From NCBI RefSeq assembly GCF_030814215.1, contig NZ_JAUSUT010000001.1:1736001-1800000 (forward strand): a stretch of DNA of 64,000 nt, in the 5' to 3' direction. Made by a program: the position numbers and the translations under genes. Source of the DNA: Amycolatopsis thermophila. GTDB taxonomy: Bacteria; Actinomycetota; Actinomycetes; Mycobacteriales; Pseudonocardiaceae. Each line of letters starts with the position of its first letter. The first letter of the stretch is position 1. A model generated the notes under the pieces. That model did no database searches, was not told the DNA's origin, and saw only the letters and a list, made by a program, of their open reading frames with translations. Of the stretch, positions 18,804-26,636 are shown in pieces.

Positions 18804-19727
18804 GTGCATGACGCCCAGGTTTCCGAGCTGTTCGACCCGTCCGCCTGGACCGAAATCGAGGGTTTCGGTTTCACCGACATCACCTATCACCGTTCCGTCG
18901 AGGCCCGCTCCGGCAAACGCGTCGTGCGCGTCGCGTTCGACCGCCCCGAGGTTCGTAACGCCTTCCGCCCGCACACCGTCGACGAGCTGTACCGCGCGCT
19001 CGACCACGCGCGGATGAGCTCCGACGTCGGCTGTGTCCTGCTGACGGGGAACGGTCCCTCGCCCAAGGACGGTGGGTGGGCGTTTTGCTCCGGTGGTGAC
19101 CAGCGTATTCGCGGTCGGTCCGGGTATCAGTACGCGAGCGGCGAGACCTCCGACACGGTCGACCCCGCGCGGGCCGGCCGGCTGCACATCCTCGAGGTCC
19201 AGCGGCTGATCCGGTTCATGCCGAAGGTCGTGATCGCGGTGGTCCCCGGCTGGGCCGCCGGCGGCGGGCACTCGTTGCACGTGGTGTGCGACCTCACGCT
19301 CGCCTCGGCCGAGCACGCCCGGTTCAAGCAGACCGACGCCGACGTGGGGTCGTTCGACGGCGGGTTCGGGTCGGCCTACCTGGCGCGCGAGGTGGGGCAG
19401 AAGTTCGCGCGGGAGATCTTCTTCCTCGGGCGCGAGTACACCGCCGAGCAGATGCACCGGATGGGGGCGGTCAACGAGGTCGTCCCGCACGCCGAGCTGG
19501 AGGCCGAGGCGCTGCGGTGGGGCTGGGAGATCCTCGGCAAGTCGCCCACGGCGCAGCGGATGCTGAAGTACTCGTTCAACCTGATCGACGACGGGCTCGT
19601 CGGACAGCAGGTCTTCGCGGGCGAAACCACCCGGCTGGCCTACATGCAGGACGAGGCCGTCGAGGGACGGGACGCGTTCCTGCAGAAGCGCGACCCCGAC
19701 TGGTCGGCCTTCCCCTACTACTACTGA
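18804..19727 (+). CDS. menB: 1,4-dihydroxy-2-naphthoyl-CoA synthase
   Basis: This 307-residue crotonase-fold enzyme closes the second ring of the naphthoquinone. Conserved pieces are FCSGGDQRIRGRSGY, VPGWAAGGGHSLHVVCDLT (oxyanion hole) and QTDADVGSFDGGFGSAYLAR, and the C terminus DWSAFPYYY is typical of MenB. GTG 18,804 (VHDAQVSELF) is chosen because of the -10 box seven bases before it. menE follows eight bases after the stop, so the two are probably co-transcribed. Confidence 0.95.
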   Translation: MHDAQVSELFDPSAWTEIEGFGFTDITYHRSVEARSGKRVVRVAFDRPEVRNAFRPHTVDELYRALDHARMSSDVGCVLLTGNGPSPKDGGWAFCSGGDQRIRGRSGYQYASGETSDTVDPARAGRLHILEVQRLIRFMPKVVIAVVPGWAAGGGHSLHVVCDLTLASAEHARFKQTDADVGSFDGGFGSAYLAREVGQKFAREIFFLGREYTAEQMHRMGAVNEVVPHAELEAEALRWGWEILGKSPTAQRMLKYSFNLIDDGLVGQQVFAGETTRLAYMQDEAVEGRDAFLQKRDPDWSAFPYYY

Positions 19728-19735
19728 GGTCGAAC

Positions 19736-20884
19736 GTGCGCGAGGTCTGGCTACGGGGTCCGGGGTCGGTGGACGAGCTGGCCGGGGCGTTGGCCGCGGC
19801 GCTCGACGGGGGTGACGCGGTGCTCCCCCTGGACGGCGGTGATCCGAAGGCACCCGCGTTGCTCGCGGGGATGCGGCCGGACGAGCCGGTGGAGCCGGGG
19901 ACGGCGGTGATCATCGCCACCTCCGGGTCGACCGGCGAACCCAAGGGCGTCCTGCTGTCCGCCGAGGCGCTCCGGGCGTCCGCGGAGGCCACCCACGCCC
20001 GGCTCGGCGGGCCGGGCCGGTGGCTGCTCGCGACCCCGGCGAACTACATCGGCGGCCTGCAGGTGCTGGTCCGCTCGATGCTCGCCGGGCAGCCGTTCGC
20101 CGCCCTGCCGCCCGGGCCGTTCCGGGCCGAGCGCTTCGCCGAGGCCGCCCGCCCCGTGCTCGCCGGCGACGGGCCGCGCTACACCGCGATGGTGCCGACC
20201 CAGCTCACCCGCCTGCTCGACGCCGGCGGCCCCGGCCTGGCCGCGGCCAAGGCGTTCGACGCGATCATCCTCGGCGCCGCGGCCACCACCCCCGCGCTGC
20301 GCGCCCGGGCCGCGGAGGCCGGTGTCCGTATCGTCCCGTCCTACGGGATGAGCGAGACGGCCAGCGGATGCGTCTACGACGGCGTGCCGCTCGACGGCGT
20401 CGACGTGCGCATCGCCGACGACGGCCGCGTCCTCATCGCCGGTCCCGTCCTCACCCACGGCTACCGGCTGCGGCCCGACCTCACCGCGGACGCCTTCGAC
20501 GGCGGGTGGTTCCGCACCGGCGACCGGGGACAGCTCCACGGCGGGCGCCTCGAGGTCCTCGGCCGCATGGACGACGTGATCAACACCGGCGGCGTCAAGG
20601 TGTCCGCGGCGACGGTGGAACGCCTGATCACGGCCCTGCCCGGGGTGCGCGAGTCGTGCGTCGTCGGGCTGCCGGACGCCGAGTGGGGCCAGATCGTGGC
20701 GGCGGCGGTCATCCCCGACGGCCAGGCGCCGAGCGTGGAGCGGTTGCGCGCCGCGGTCCGCGCCGAAGCGGGCGCGGCGGCCGTGCCGAAGCGGGTCGAG
20801 TTCGTTACCACACTCCCCCTGCGCGGGCCCGGCAAAATTGACCGGACGGCGGTCGCGGAGCAGATTTTTCCCCCGGTTGGTTGA
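19736..20884 (+). CDS. menE: O-succinylbenzoate-CoA ligase
   Basis: This 382-residue ANL-family ligase activates o-succinylbenzoate for MenB. The P-loop IIATSGSTGEPKGVLLS, the YGMSETASG adenylate motif and the hinge and catalytic-Lys regions GRMDDVINTGGVKV and GPGKIDRTAV are all present. It is short for an ANL enzyme, as actinobacterial MenE usually is. The GTG start lies eight bases after menB. The stop overlaps a TTGACA hexamer (20,881-20,886) that might be the -35 of the next small gene. Confidence 0.93.
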   Translation: MREVWLRGPGSVDELAGALAAALDGGDAVLPLDGGDPKAPALLAGMRPDEPVEPGTAVIIATSGSTGEPKGVLLSAEALRASAEATHARLGGPGRWLLATPANYIGGLQVLVRSMLAGQPFAALPPGPFRAERFAEAARPVLAGDGPRYTAMVPTQLTRLLDAGGPGLAAAKAFDAIILGAAATTPALRARAAEAGVRIVPSYGMSETASGCVYDGVPLDGVDVRIADDGRVLIAGPVLTHGYRLRPDLTADAFDGGWFRTGDRGQLHGGRLEVLGRMDDVINTGGVKVSAATVERLITALPGVRESCVVGLPDAEWGQIVAAAVIPDGQAPSVERLRAAVRAEAGAAAVPKRVEFVTTLPLRGPGKIDRTAVAEQIFPPVG

Positions 20885-20915
20885 CATCGGGCGCGGTCCG
20901 TTTTTCAGTAAGCCA

Positions 20916-21056
20916 ATGAGATCACTGAAACGTTTCCTGGTCGCGGCCGTCGGAGCCGCCTTCGCCGTCCTCGCCGTGGCCGGCACCGCGGCGGCCGATC
21001 CACCGCAACCCGACTCCGGCACCTTGACCTGGTCCGTCCCGGTCGACGGGGAGTAG
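20916..21056 (+). CDS. Small secreted peptide, hypothetical
   Basis: This 46-codon frame encodes a textbook Sec signal peptide: MRSLKR, a hydrophobic core to residue 22, then AGTAAAD as a likely cleavage site. It leaves a mature tail of about 20 residues that is proline-rich and acidic. There is no obvious ribosome site, but a TTGACA sits about 30 bases upstream inside the menE stop. It could be leaderless. Function is unknown; it may equally be a chance frame. Confidence 0.45.
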   Translation: MRSLKRFLVAAVGAAFAVLAVAGTAAADPPQPDSGTLTWSVPVDGE

Positions 21057-21079
21057 GCCCGCTCGACGAGAATGCAGTC

Positions 21080-21952
21080 ATGGCGACTGTGACGGAATGG
21101 ATCGAGGGTGCCCGGCCCCGGACGCTGCCCAACGCGGTGGCACCGGTGGTGGCGGGCGTGGGGGCGACGATCCAGCTGGGGGCCTTCTCCTGGTGGCAGT
21201 CCGTGCTGGCGCTCCTCGTCGCCCTCGCGCTGATCATCGGGGTCAACTTCGCGAACGACTACTCCGACGGCATCCGCGGCACGGACACCGACCGGGTCGG
21301 CCCGCTCCGACTGGTCGGGTCCGGTGCCGCGGCGCCGAAGCTCGTGCTGGCCGCGGCCCTGACCTGCTTCGGCACGGCCGGGGTGGTCGGGCTGGTGCTG
21401 GTGGCGGTCACCGGGCGGTGGTGGCTGCTCGCCATGGGCGCCGCGTGCATCCTCGGCGCGTGGTTCTACACCGGCGGCCGCAAGCCCTACGGGTACGCCG
21501 GGCTCGGCGAGGTCGCGGTGTTCATCTTCTTCGGGCTGGCCGCCGTACTGGGGACGGTGTACGTGCAGGCCGGTTCGGTCAGCTGGGAGGCCCTGGGCTC
21601 GGCGGTGGCCGTCGGGTGCTTCTCGATGGCGGTGCTGGTGGCGAACAACCTGCGGGACATCCCGACCGACCGGGTGGCGGGGAAGGTGACCCTCGCGGTC
21701 CGGCTGGGCGACGCCGGTACGCGGCGGTTCTACCTGGCGTTGATCGCGGTGCCGTACGTGGTGACGCTGCTGCTGGCGATCGGGCACCCGTGGCCGTTGA
21801 TCGCACTGGTCACGGCGCCGCTGTTCGTGACGCCGGTGCGGGCGATCACGAGCGGCGGCACGGGGCCGCGGTTGATCCCGGTGCTGAAGGACACCGGGCT
21901 GGCGATGCTGGCCTGGTCGGTGCTGACCGCGGTGGGGCTCGCGGTCAGCTGA
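21080..21952 (+). CDS. menA: 1,4-dihydroxy-2-naphthoate polyprenyltransferase
   Basis: This 290-residue UbiA-family membrane prenyltransferase attaches the isoprenoid tail to dihydroxynaphthoate, committing it to the membrane. The first Asp-rich motif is [17 protein letters not shown] (about residues 56-72) and the second is [14 protein letters not shown] (about 195). Eight or nine hydrophobic helices are visible. The ATG is preceded by GAGAAT six bases upstream. The 3' end overlaps the convergent cds1-like gene by eight bases. Confidence 0.94.
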   Translation: MATVTEWIEGARPRTLPNAVAPVVAGVGATIQLGAFSWWQSVLALLVALALIIGVNFANDYSDGIRGTDTDRVGPLRLVGSGAAAPKLVLAAALTCFGTAGVVGLVLVAVTGRWWLLAMGAACILGAWFYTGGRKPYGYAGLGEVAVFIFFGLAAVLGTVYVQAGSVSWEALGSAVAVGCFSMAVLVANNLRDIPTDRVAGKVTLAVRLGDAGTRRFYLALIAVPYVVTLLLAIGHPWPLIALVTAPLFVTPVRAITSGGTGPRLIPVLKDTGLAMLAWSVLTAVGLAVS

Positions 21953-23018
21953 TCCACTTGCCGCTGGCCAGGAACCGCTCCATCCGCGCGGTGTGGGGGG
22001 CCAGGTCGAAGCCCTGCTCGGCGATCCACTCGTCGTTGTAGTAGGTGTGCGCGTAGCGTTCGCCGCCGTCGCAGATGAGCGTCACCACACTGCCCACCTG
22101 GCCCGCCTCGAGCATGCCCGCGATGATCTCGAACGCCGCGTACAGCGCCGTGCCGGTCGAGCCGCCGGCCCAGTGCCCCGTGCGCTCCCGCAGCAACCTG
22201 ATCGCCGCCAGGGACGCCGCGTCCGGAACCTGGATCATGTGGTCGATCACGGTCGGCACGAAGGACGGTTCCACGCGTGGCCGTCCGATGCCCTCGATGC
22301 GCGACGGCATCCCCGTCGTGTAGTCCATCGCGCCGGTCTCCCACGCCCCGAAGAACGACGAGTTCTCCGGGTCCGCCACCGCGATCTTCGTGGTGTGCCG
22401 CCGGTACCGCACGTACCGGCCGAAGGTCGCGCTCGTCCCGCCGGTGCCCGCGCCCACCACGATCCACGACGGCACCGGATGCCGCTCGGCGCGCATCTGG
22501 GCGAACACGGACTCCGCGATGTTGTTGTTGCCGCGCCAGTCGGTGGCCCGCTCGGCGTAGGTGAACTGGTCGAGGTAGTGCCCACCGCACTCGGCCGCGA
22601 GCCGTTCGGCCTCCGAGTACATCGCGGACGGGATGTCGACGAAGTGACACCGGCCGCCGTAGAACTCGATCAGCTCGATCTTCTCCCGGCTCGTCCTGCG
22701 CGGCACCACCGTCACGAAGTCCAGGCCGAGCATCCGGGCGAAGTACGCCTCGGACACCGCGGTCGACCCGCTGGACGCCTCGATCAACGTCGTGTCCGGG
22801 CCGATCTGTCCGTTGACCAGCGCGTACAGCAGCAGCGATCGCGCCAGCCGGTGCTTGAGCGAACCGGTGGGGTGCACCGACTCGTCCTTCAGGTACAGGT
22901 CGACGCCCCATTCCGGCGGCAGCGGGAAGCAGTGCAGGTGGGTGTCGGCGCTGCGGTTGGCGTCGGCTTCGATGAGGCGGATCGCCTCGCGCACCCACGC
23001 CCTATTCGCCGGCGGCAT
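21945..23018 (-). CDS. cds1: PLP-dependent cysteine desulfhydrase Cds1-like
   Basis: This 357-residue fold-type II PLP enzyme of the cysteine synthase superfamily has its PLP lysine in [12 protein letters not shown] (about residue 55) and the phosphate-binding loop [20 protein letters not shown]. Long stretches, for example [20 protein letters not shown], closely resemble M. tuberculosis Cds1 (Rv3684), which breaks down L-cysteine to hydrogen sulfide, pyruvate and ammonia. The assignment rests on recalled similarity. ATG 23,018 with GGGGCGAGG just before it is preferred; 23,039 and GTG 22,994 are alternatives. It overlaps the end of the upstream DUF4229 gene by 17 bases. Confidence 0.82.
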   Translation of the reverse strand: MPPANRAWVREAIRLIEADANRSADTHLHCFPLPPEWGVDLYLKDESVHPTGSLKHRLARSLLLYALVNGQIGPDTTLIEASSGSTAVSEAYFARMLGLDFVTVVPRRTSREKIELIEFYGGRCHFVDIPSAMYSEAERLAAECGGHYLDQFTYAERATDWRGNNNIAESVFAQMRAERHPVPSWIVVGAGTGGTSATFGRYVRYRRHTTKIAVADPENSSFFGAWETGAMDYTTGMPSRIEGIGRPRVEPSFVPTVIDHMIQVPDAASLAAIRLLRERTGHWAGGSTGTALYAAFEIIAGMLEAGQVGSVVTLICDGGERYAHTYYNDEWIAEQGFDLAPHTARMERFLASGKWIS

Positions 23019-23283
23019 CCTCGCCCCGCAACCGGGCACGCAGCTTCGCCCGCTCCCGTGCCCGGTTCTCGTTGCGCGCCGCGAGACCGGCGGTGACCCG
23101 CGCGTTCAGCTTGCGGAACGCGAGCAGCCCGACCGGCAGGCCGACCACGACACCGACGGCCAAGGCGACCAGCAGCGGCACCTTGAACAGGACGAGCACG
23201 GCCGCCACGACGACGATGAGCCCGAACCGCGCGAGCAGGTACAGCGTCAGGTCGCGGCCCAGGTGGGTACGGGTCTCGCTCAC
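23002..23283 (-). CDS. DUF4229-type small membrane protein
   Basis: This 93-residue protein has two adjacent hydrophobic helices (about residues 13-35 and 36-55) and a very basic C terminus ([20 protein letters not shown]...). The pattern matches DUF4229, an actinobacterial family of unknown function. The GTG start is 11 bases after the stop of the Lrp-type gene, and the 3' end overlaps the cds1-like gene, so the three probably form one unit. Confidence 0.7.
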   Translation of the reverse strand: MSETRTHLGRDLTLYLLARFGLIVVVAAVLVLFKVPLLVALAVGVVVGLPVGLLAFRKLNARVTAGLAARNENRARERAKLRARLRGEDAAGE

Positions 23284-23294
23284 GTCTGCCGAGC

Positions 23295-23768
23295 CTACGC
23301 GCCCGCCGGGGGCGGATCTTCGAGCACCGTGTTGTTCGGCCTGCCCTCGAACCGGGTGGACAGCACCACGGTGGTCCGCGTCCGGGCGACGCCGCCGATC
23401 CGCCGCAGCCGGCCGAGCGTGTGCTCCAGCTCGTCCACCGTCGGCACCCGGACCTTGACCACGAACGCCTCGTCCCCGGCCACCGCGTAACAGCTCTCGA
23501 CCTCGGGCAACGCGCCCAGCTCCTCGGCCACGTCGTTGTCGTCGGCGGTGTCGGTGGGCTGGATGCCGACCAGCGCGGTGACGCCGAGCCCGACCGTGCT
23601 CGGGTTCACCGTCGCGTGGTAGCCGGTGATCACGCCGGCCGCCTCGAGCTTGCCGACGCGCTCGTGCACGGACGACGCGGACAGGCCGACCGTTCTGCCC
23701 AGCTCCGCGTAGGTGGCGCGGCCGTTGAGCCGCAGCGCGGCGATGATCTTGCGGTCCAGGGCATCCAC
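23295..23768 (-). CDS. Lrp/AsnC family transcriptional regulator
   Basis: This 157-residue protein has an N-terminal winged helix (MDALDRKIIAALRLNGRATY ... GLSASSVHERVGKLEAAGVI) and a C-terminal RAM effector-binding domain (VESCYAVAGDEAFVVKVRV). Such proteins sense amino acids. Its position directly upstream of a Cds1-like cysteine-degrading enzyme suggests it may respond to cysteine or a related amino acid, as other Lrp proteins do, but this is inference. The start is a GTG six bases after TAGGCT, suggesting a leaderless message. Confidence 0.9.
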   Translation of the reverse strand: MDALDRKIIAALRLNGRATYAELGRTVGLSASSVHERVGKLEAAGVITGYHATVNPSTVGLGVTALVGIQPTDTADDNDVAEELGALPEVESCYAVAGDEAFVVKVRVPTVDELEHTLGRLRRIGGVARTRTTVVLSTRFEGRPNNTVLEDPPPAGA

Positions 23769-23774
23769 GGGACC

Positions 23775-23780
23775 AGCCTA
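23775..23780 (-). promoter_or_regulatory. -10 box of the Lrp-type gene, probable leaderless start
   Basis: TAGGCT on the minus strand ends six bases before the GTG and no ribosome site is present. Confidence 0.5.
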
Positions 23781-23978
23781 GGTGGCCGCTCCCCCGTCCC
23801 GGCATCCGCTGGCCGGGAGGATGCTTAGCGTACGCAAGCTGGGCGTTTTGTCCATTACTTACCCTTTACTCTTCGACAACCGTTCGAGTACCTGGCGGGT
23901 GAGATGACACGATTGCGGCGTTGAAAAACCGGGGCTTCGACCTCCGGTTTAGCAGTGTGGTCGTGAAGGAGGCGGAAA

Positions 23979-24188
23979 ATGACCGCGAGCACGGGAGGGC
24001 GCCTGCTGACGCCCGGCGAAGTCGCCGCGTTGTTCCGGGTGGACCCGAAGACCGTGACCCGGTGGGCGACTGCGGGCCGCATCGGCTCGATCCGCACCCC
24101 GGGCGGACACCGGCGCTTCCGGGAGTCCGAGGTCAACGCCCTGCTGGCCGAGCTCACCACGGACGCGAGCGAGCCGTCCCGCGTCTGA
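23979..24188 (+). CDS. bldC: Developmental regulator BldC
   Basis: This 69-residue MerR-like DNA-binding protein consists of little more than the winged helix-turn-helix. LLTPGEVAALFRVDPKTVTR and TAGRIGSIRTPGGHRRFRES match BldC. In Streptomyces BldC binds direct repeats cooperatively and holds back entry into development. A strong AAGGAGG lies seven bases before the ATG. The 210-base upstream region is unusually AT-rich for this genome and contains a hairpin with AACCGG/CCGGTT arms around 23,926-23,949. A strong terminator-like hairpin follows the gene. Confidence 0.95.
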   Translation: MTASTGGRLLTPGEVAALFRVDPKTVTRWATAGRIGSIRTPGGHRRFRESEVNALLAELTTDASEPSRV

Positions 24189-24202
24189 GGCGAGCAGCAT
24201 GA

Positions 24203-24238
24203 CCCCGCGGACCGGCAAGGACGCCGGAACCCGCGGGG
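24203..24238 (+). terminator. Hairpin after bldC
   Basis: Arms CCCCGCGG / CCGCGGGG and inner arms CCGGC / GCCGG enclose the loop AAGGAC, 15 bases beyond the bldC stop. It is a stable GC hairpin without a T-run. Confidence 0.65.
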
Positions 24239-24324
24239 CTTCGGCGCGCTCAGGGAGAACTCACGCCCGAGGGGTTACCCTCGGTGCAGCAGTTCCGCGC
24301 CAACGCACTCGGAAGGGAGCGGGG

Positions 24325-24498
24325 ATGATCTACCTGCTCGCAGCGATCGGAGCGCTCACCATCGCTGTCCTGTTGTGGCGAGCGTTCGGCCCCGAACGCG
24401 TGGGGGTGTCCTCGCGAGCGACGGTCCCGCCGGACGACGATCCCGAGTTCCTGCGCAAGATCGGCGAGCAGAAGCCCCCGAAGTCCGACGACGACTGA
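24325..24498 (+). CDS. Small single-pass membrane protein, hypothetical
   Basis: This 57-residue protein has one transmembrane helix (about residues 2-20) and an acidic cytoplasmic tail (PPDDDPEFLRKIGEQKPPKS). GGAAGGGAG stands in ribosome-site position and a TACCCT -10 box lies about 50 bases upstream. Its location after bldC is likely conserved in related genera. Function is unknown. Confidence 0.7.
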   Translation: MIYLLAAIGALTIAVLLWRAFGPERVGVSSRATVPPDDDPEFLRKIGEQKPPKSDDD

Positions 24499-24531
24499 CC
24501 GCACCGCTGTGCGGGCCGGCCCGGGATTTCG

Positions 24532-25632
24532 TTACCGCTTACCCGGGAACGCGTCCGCCATCGTGGCGGCGAGTTCCAGCAACGCCATCCGCGTCTCCGG
24601 TGTCAGACGCTCCAGCTCGATCTCCGCGCCCTCTTCCAGGTGCGGGTCGAACGGGATCCGGCACACCGCCCGGGTCCGTGCCGCGAAGTGCGCGGCCAGC
24701 TTGTCCAGGTCGACCGAACCCGCCTTGGGGCGCACCGAGTTGATCACGGTCACCGACCGTTTCACCAGGTCGCCGTAGCCGTGTGCGTCCAGCCAGTCGA
24801 GCGTCGCCGACGCGCTGCGCGACCCGTCCACCGAGCCCGAGGACACCACGACCAGCGCGTCGGCCGCGTCCAGCACGCCCTTCATCGCCGAGTGCATCAG
24901 GCCGGTGCCGCAGTCGGTGAGCACGATGTTGTAGAAGTGCTCCAGCAGGTTCACCGTGCGCAGGTAGTCGGCCTCGGAGAACGCCTCCGACACCGCCGGG
25001 TCCTGCTCACTGGCGAGGATCTCCAGCCGGCTCGACCCCTGTGACGTGTAGGCCCGCACGTCGCTGTAGCGCGTGATCTTGTCCGCGTCCCGCAGCAGGT
25101 GCCGCACCGTCGCGGTGGTCTCGATCGGGATCTTCTGCGACAGCGTGCCGCGGTCGGGGTTGGCGTCCACCGCGATCACGCGGTCACCCCGCAGCGCCCC
25201 GAACGTCGAGCCGAGCGTGGTGGTGATCGTCGTCTTGCCGACCCCGCCCTTGAGGCTCAGCATCGCGATCCGGAAGCACCCGCGCAGCGGCTGGTTGACG
25301 CGCGCGACCAGCTCGCGCTGGCGCTGCTCGGCGGGGCTCTCCCCCGGGTTGATCAGCTTGCCGGAGGCGAGGTAGACGGCCTTGCGCCAGCCGGACTGCG
25401 GCACGCGCTTAGGCGGCCGCACCGGGCTCTCGGCGGCGGTGTGGCGTGGCCGCGAGGGCTGCGGCAGGGGCGGGTACGGGTACTGCGGCTGCCCGTACTG
25501 CTGCTGCATCGGGGGCAGGTTCGGGTCGTAGCCGGGCTGCTGCGGCCACGGGCGGCGGGGTGGGACCGGGTGCGAGGTGGAGTCGGTGCGTTCGTCGGAG
25601 AAGTAGGACTCGGGCTCTCGCGGCTCGGTCAT
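24532..25632 (-). CDS. MinD/ParA-like ATPase with proline-rich N terminus
   Basis: This 366-residue P-loop ATPase has the deviant Walker A motif LSLKGGVGKTTITTTLG (about residue 128) and DANPDRGTLSQ as switch region. The first ~90 residues are Pro/Gln/Tyr-rich and disordered (PPMQQQYGQPQYPYPPLPQP), as in actinobacterial MinD-like proteins. M. tuberculosis has a MinD-like gene (Rv0530) at the same place, after the cytochrome c maturation genes. The start shares one base with the ccsB stop (TGATG), so it is translated with the ccs operon. A role in positioning or assembling membrane complexes is only a guess. Confidence 0.85.
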   Translation of the reverse strand: MTEPREPESYFSDERTDSTSHPVPPRRPWPQQPGYDPNLPPMQQQYGQPQYPYPPLPQPSRPRHTAAESPVRPPKRVPQSGWRKAVYLASGKLINPGESPAEQRQRELVARVNQPLRGCFRIAMLSLKGGVGKTTITTTLGSTFGALRGDRVIAVDANPDRGTLSQKIPIETTATVRHLLRDADKITRYSDVRAYTSQGSSRLEILASEQDPAVSEAFSEADYLRTVNLLEHFYNIVLTDCGTGLMHSAMKGVLDAADALVVVSSGSVDGSRSASATLDWLDAHGYGDLVKRSVTVINSVRPKAGSVDLDKLAAHFAARTRAVCRIPFDPHLEEGAEIELERLTPETRMALLELAATMADAFPGKR

Positions 25633-26630
25633 CAGCCGACCCCGGCGTAGGAATGCAGGCCCGTGGTGACCAGGTTGACGAAGAACAGGTTGAACACGGT
25701 GACCGCGAACCCGACGGTGTTGATGACCGCCGCGCGGGTGCCGCGCCAGCCCGCCGTCGCCCGCGAGTGCAGGTACGCCGCGTAGACGACCCACGCGATG
25801 AACGCGGTGGTCTCCTTGGGGTCCCAGCCCCAGAACCGGCCCCACGCGGCCTCGGCCCACACCGCGCCGCACAGGACGCCGAAGGTGAACAGCGGGAACG
25901 CGAAGACGGTGGTGCGGTAGGCGATGCGGTCGAGCACGTCGGCCGCGGGCAGCCGCGAGCCGAACCGGGCGAAGCGCTCCGGGTTGCGCTCGTGGGCCGT
26001 GCGGACCAGGTACAGGATGCTGGCCACGCCGGGCACCAGGAAGATGCCGGACGACGTCGCCGCCGCGGACACGTGGATGACCAGCCAGTACGACTGCAGC
26101 GCCGGCTGGACGGGGGCGGCCACGGTGTAGAGCATCGTGCCGCCGATGAACATCAGGATGACGACCGGCAGCAGCAGGAAACCGGACAGGTGCCGCGCCG
26201 GGAACTTGCGGATCACCACGAGCCACGTCACCACGGCGATGAACGTCACCGCCATGATGTATTCGTACATGTTGCCCCACGGCACGCGGTGCGTCGCCAG
26301 CCCGCGCAGCACCAGCGCGGCGAGGTGCAGCAGGACGCCCAGGACGGTCAGCGCGGCGCCCATCCGGCCGATGCGCTCGGCGCGGCCGCGGGTGGCGCGG
26401 GCCGCCGGAGTTTCAGCCGGAGGGGTGAGGCTCTCGACCGTGTCCGGACCACCGGCGCCCACCAGTTCGCGCGCCCGCTCCCGGGTGCGCTCGGCCGCAC
26501 GGCGGCCCTTCGCGCCGAATGACTGTTCGATGAGGAAGAAGACCAGCGCCAGCACGTAGATGGCGGTTGCCGTCGTGTAGGACCAGTCGCTGTACTGGGA
26601 CAACGTCTCGTTAACAGCAGCGCCCGGCAT
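25632..26630 (-). CDS. ccsB: Cytochrome c maturation protein CcsB (CcsA family)
   Basis: This 332-residue polytopic membrane protein carries the tryptophan-rich heme-handling motif WGWDPKETTAFIAW (about residue 270) and conserved His residues in the helices around LLHLAALV and WLVIHVSAA. With ResB it forms the system II synthetase that exports heme and attaches it to apocytochrome c on the outer face of the membrane. The N-terminal region includes a charged cytoplasmic stretch of about 55 residues between helices 1 and 2. It follows resB by six bases. Confidence 0.93.
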   Translation of the reverse strand: MPGAAVNETLSQYSDWSYTTATAIYVLALVFFLIEQSFGAKGRRAAERTRERARELVGAGGPDTVESLTPPAETPAARATRGRAERIGRMGAALTVLGVLLHLAALVLRGLATHRVPWGNMYEYIMAVTFIAVVTWLVVIRKFPARHLSGFLLLPVVILMFIGGTMLYTVAAPVQPALQSYWLVIHVSAAATSSGIFLVPGVASILYLVRTAHERNPERFARFGSRLPAADVLDRIAYRTTVFAFPLFTFGVLCGAVWAEAAWGRFWGWDPKETTAFIAWVVYAAYLHSRATAGWRGTRAAVINTVGFAVTVFNLFFVNLVTTGLHSYAGVG

Positions 26631-26636
26631 CTCCGC

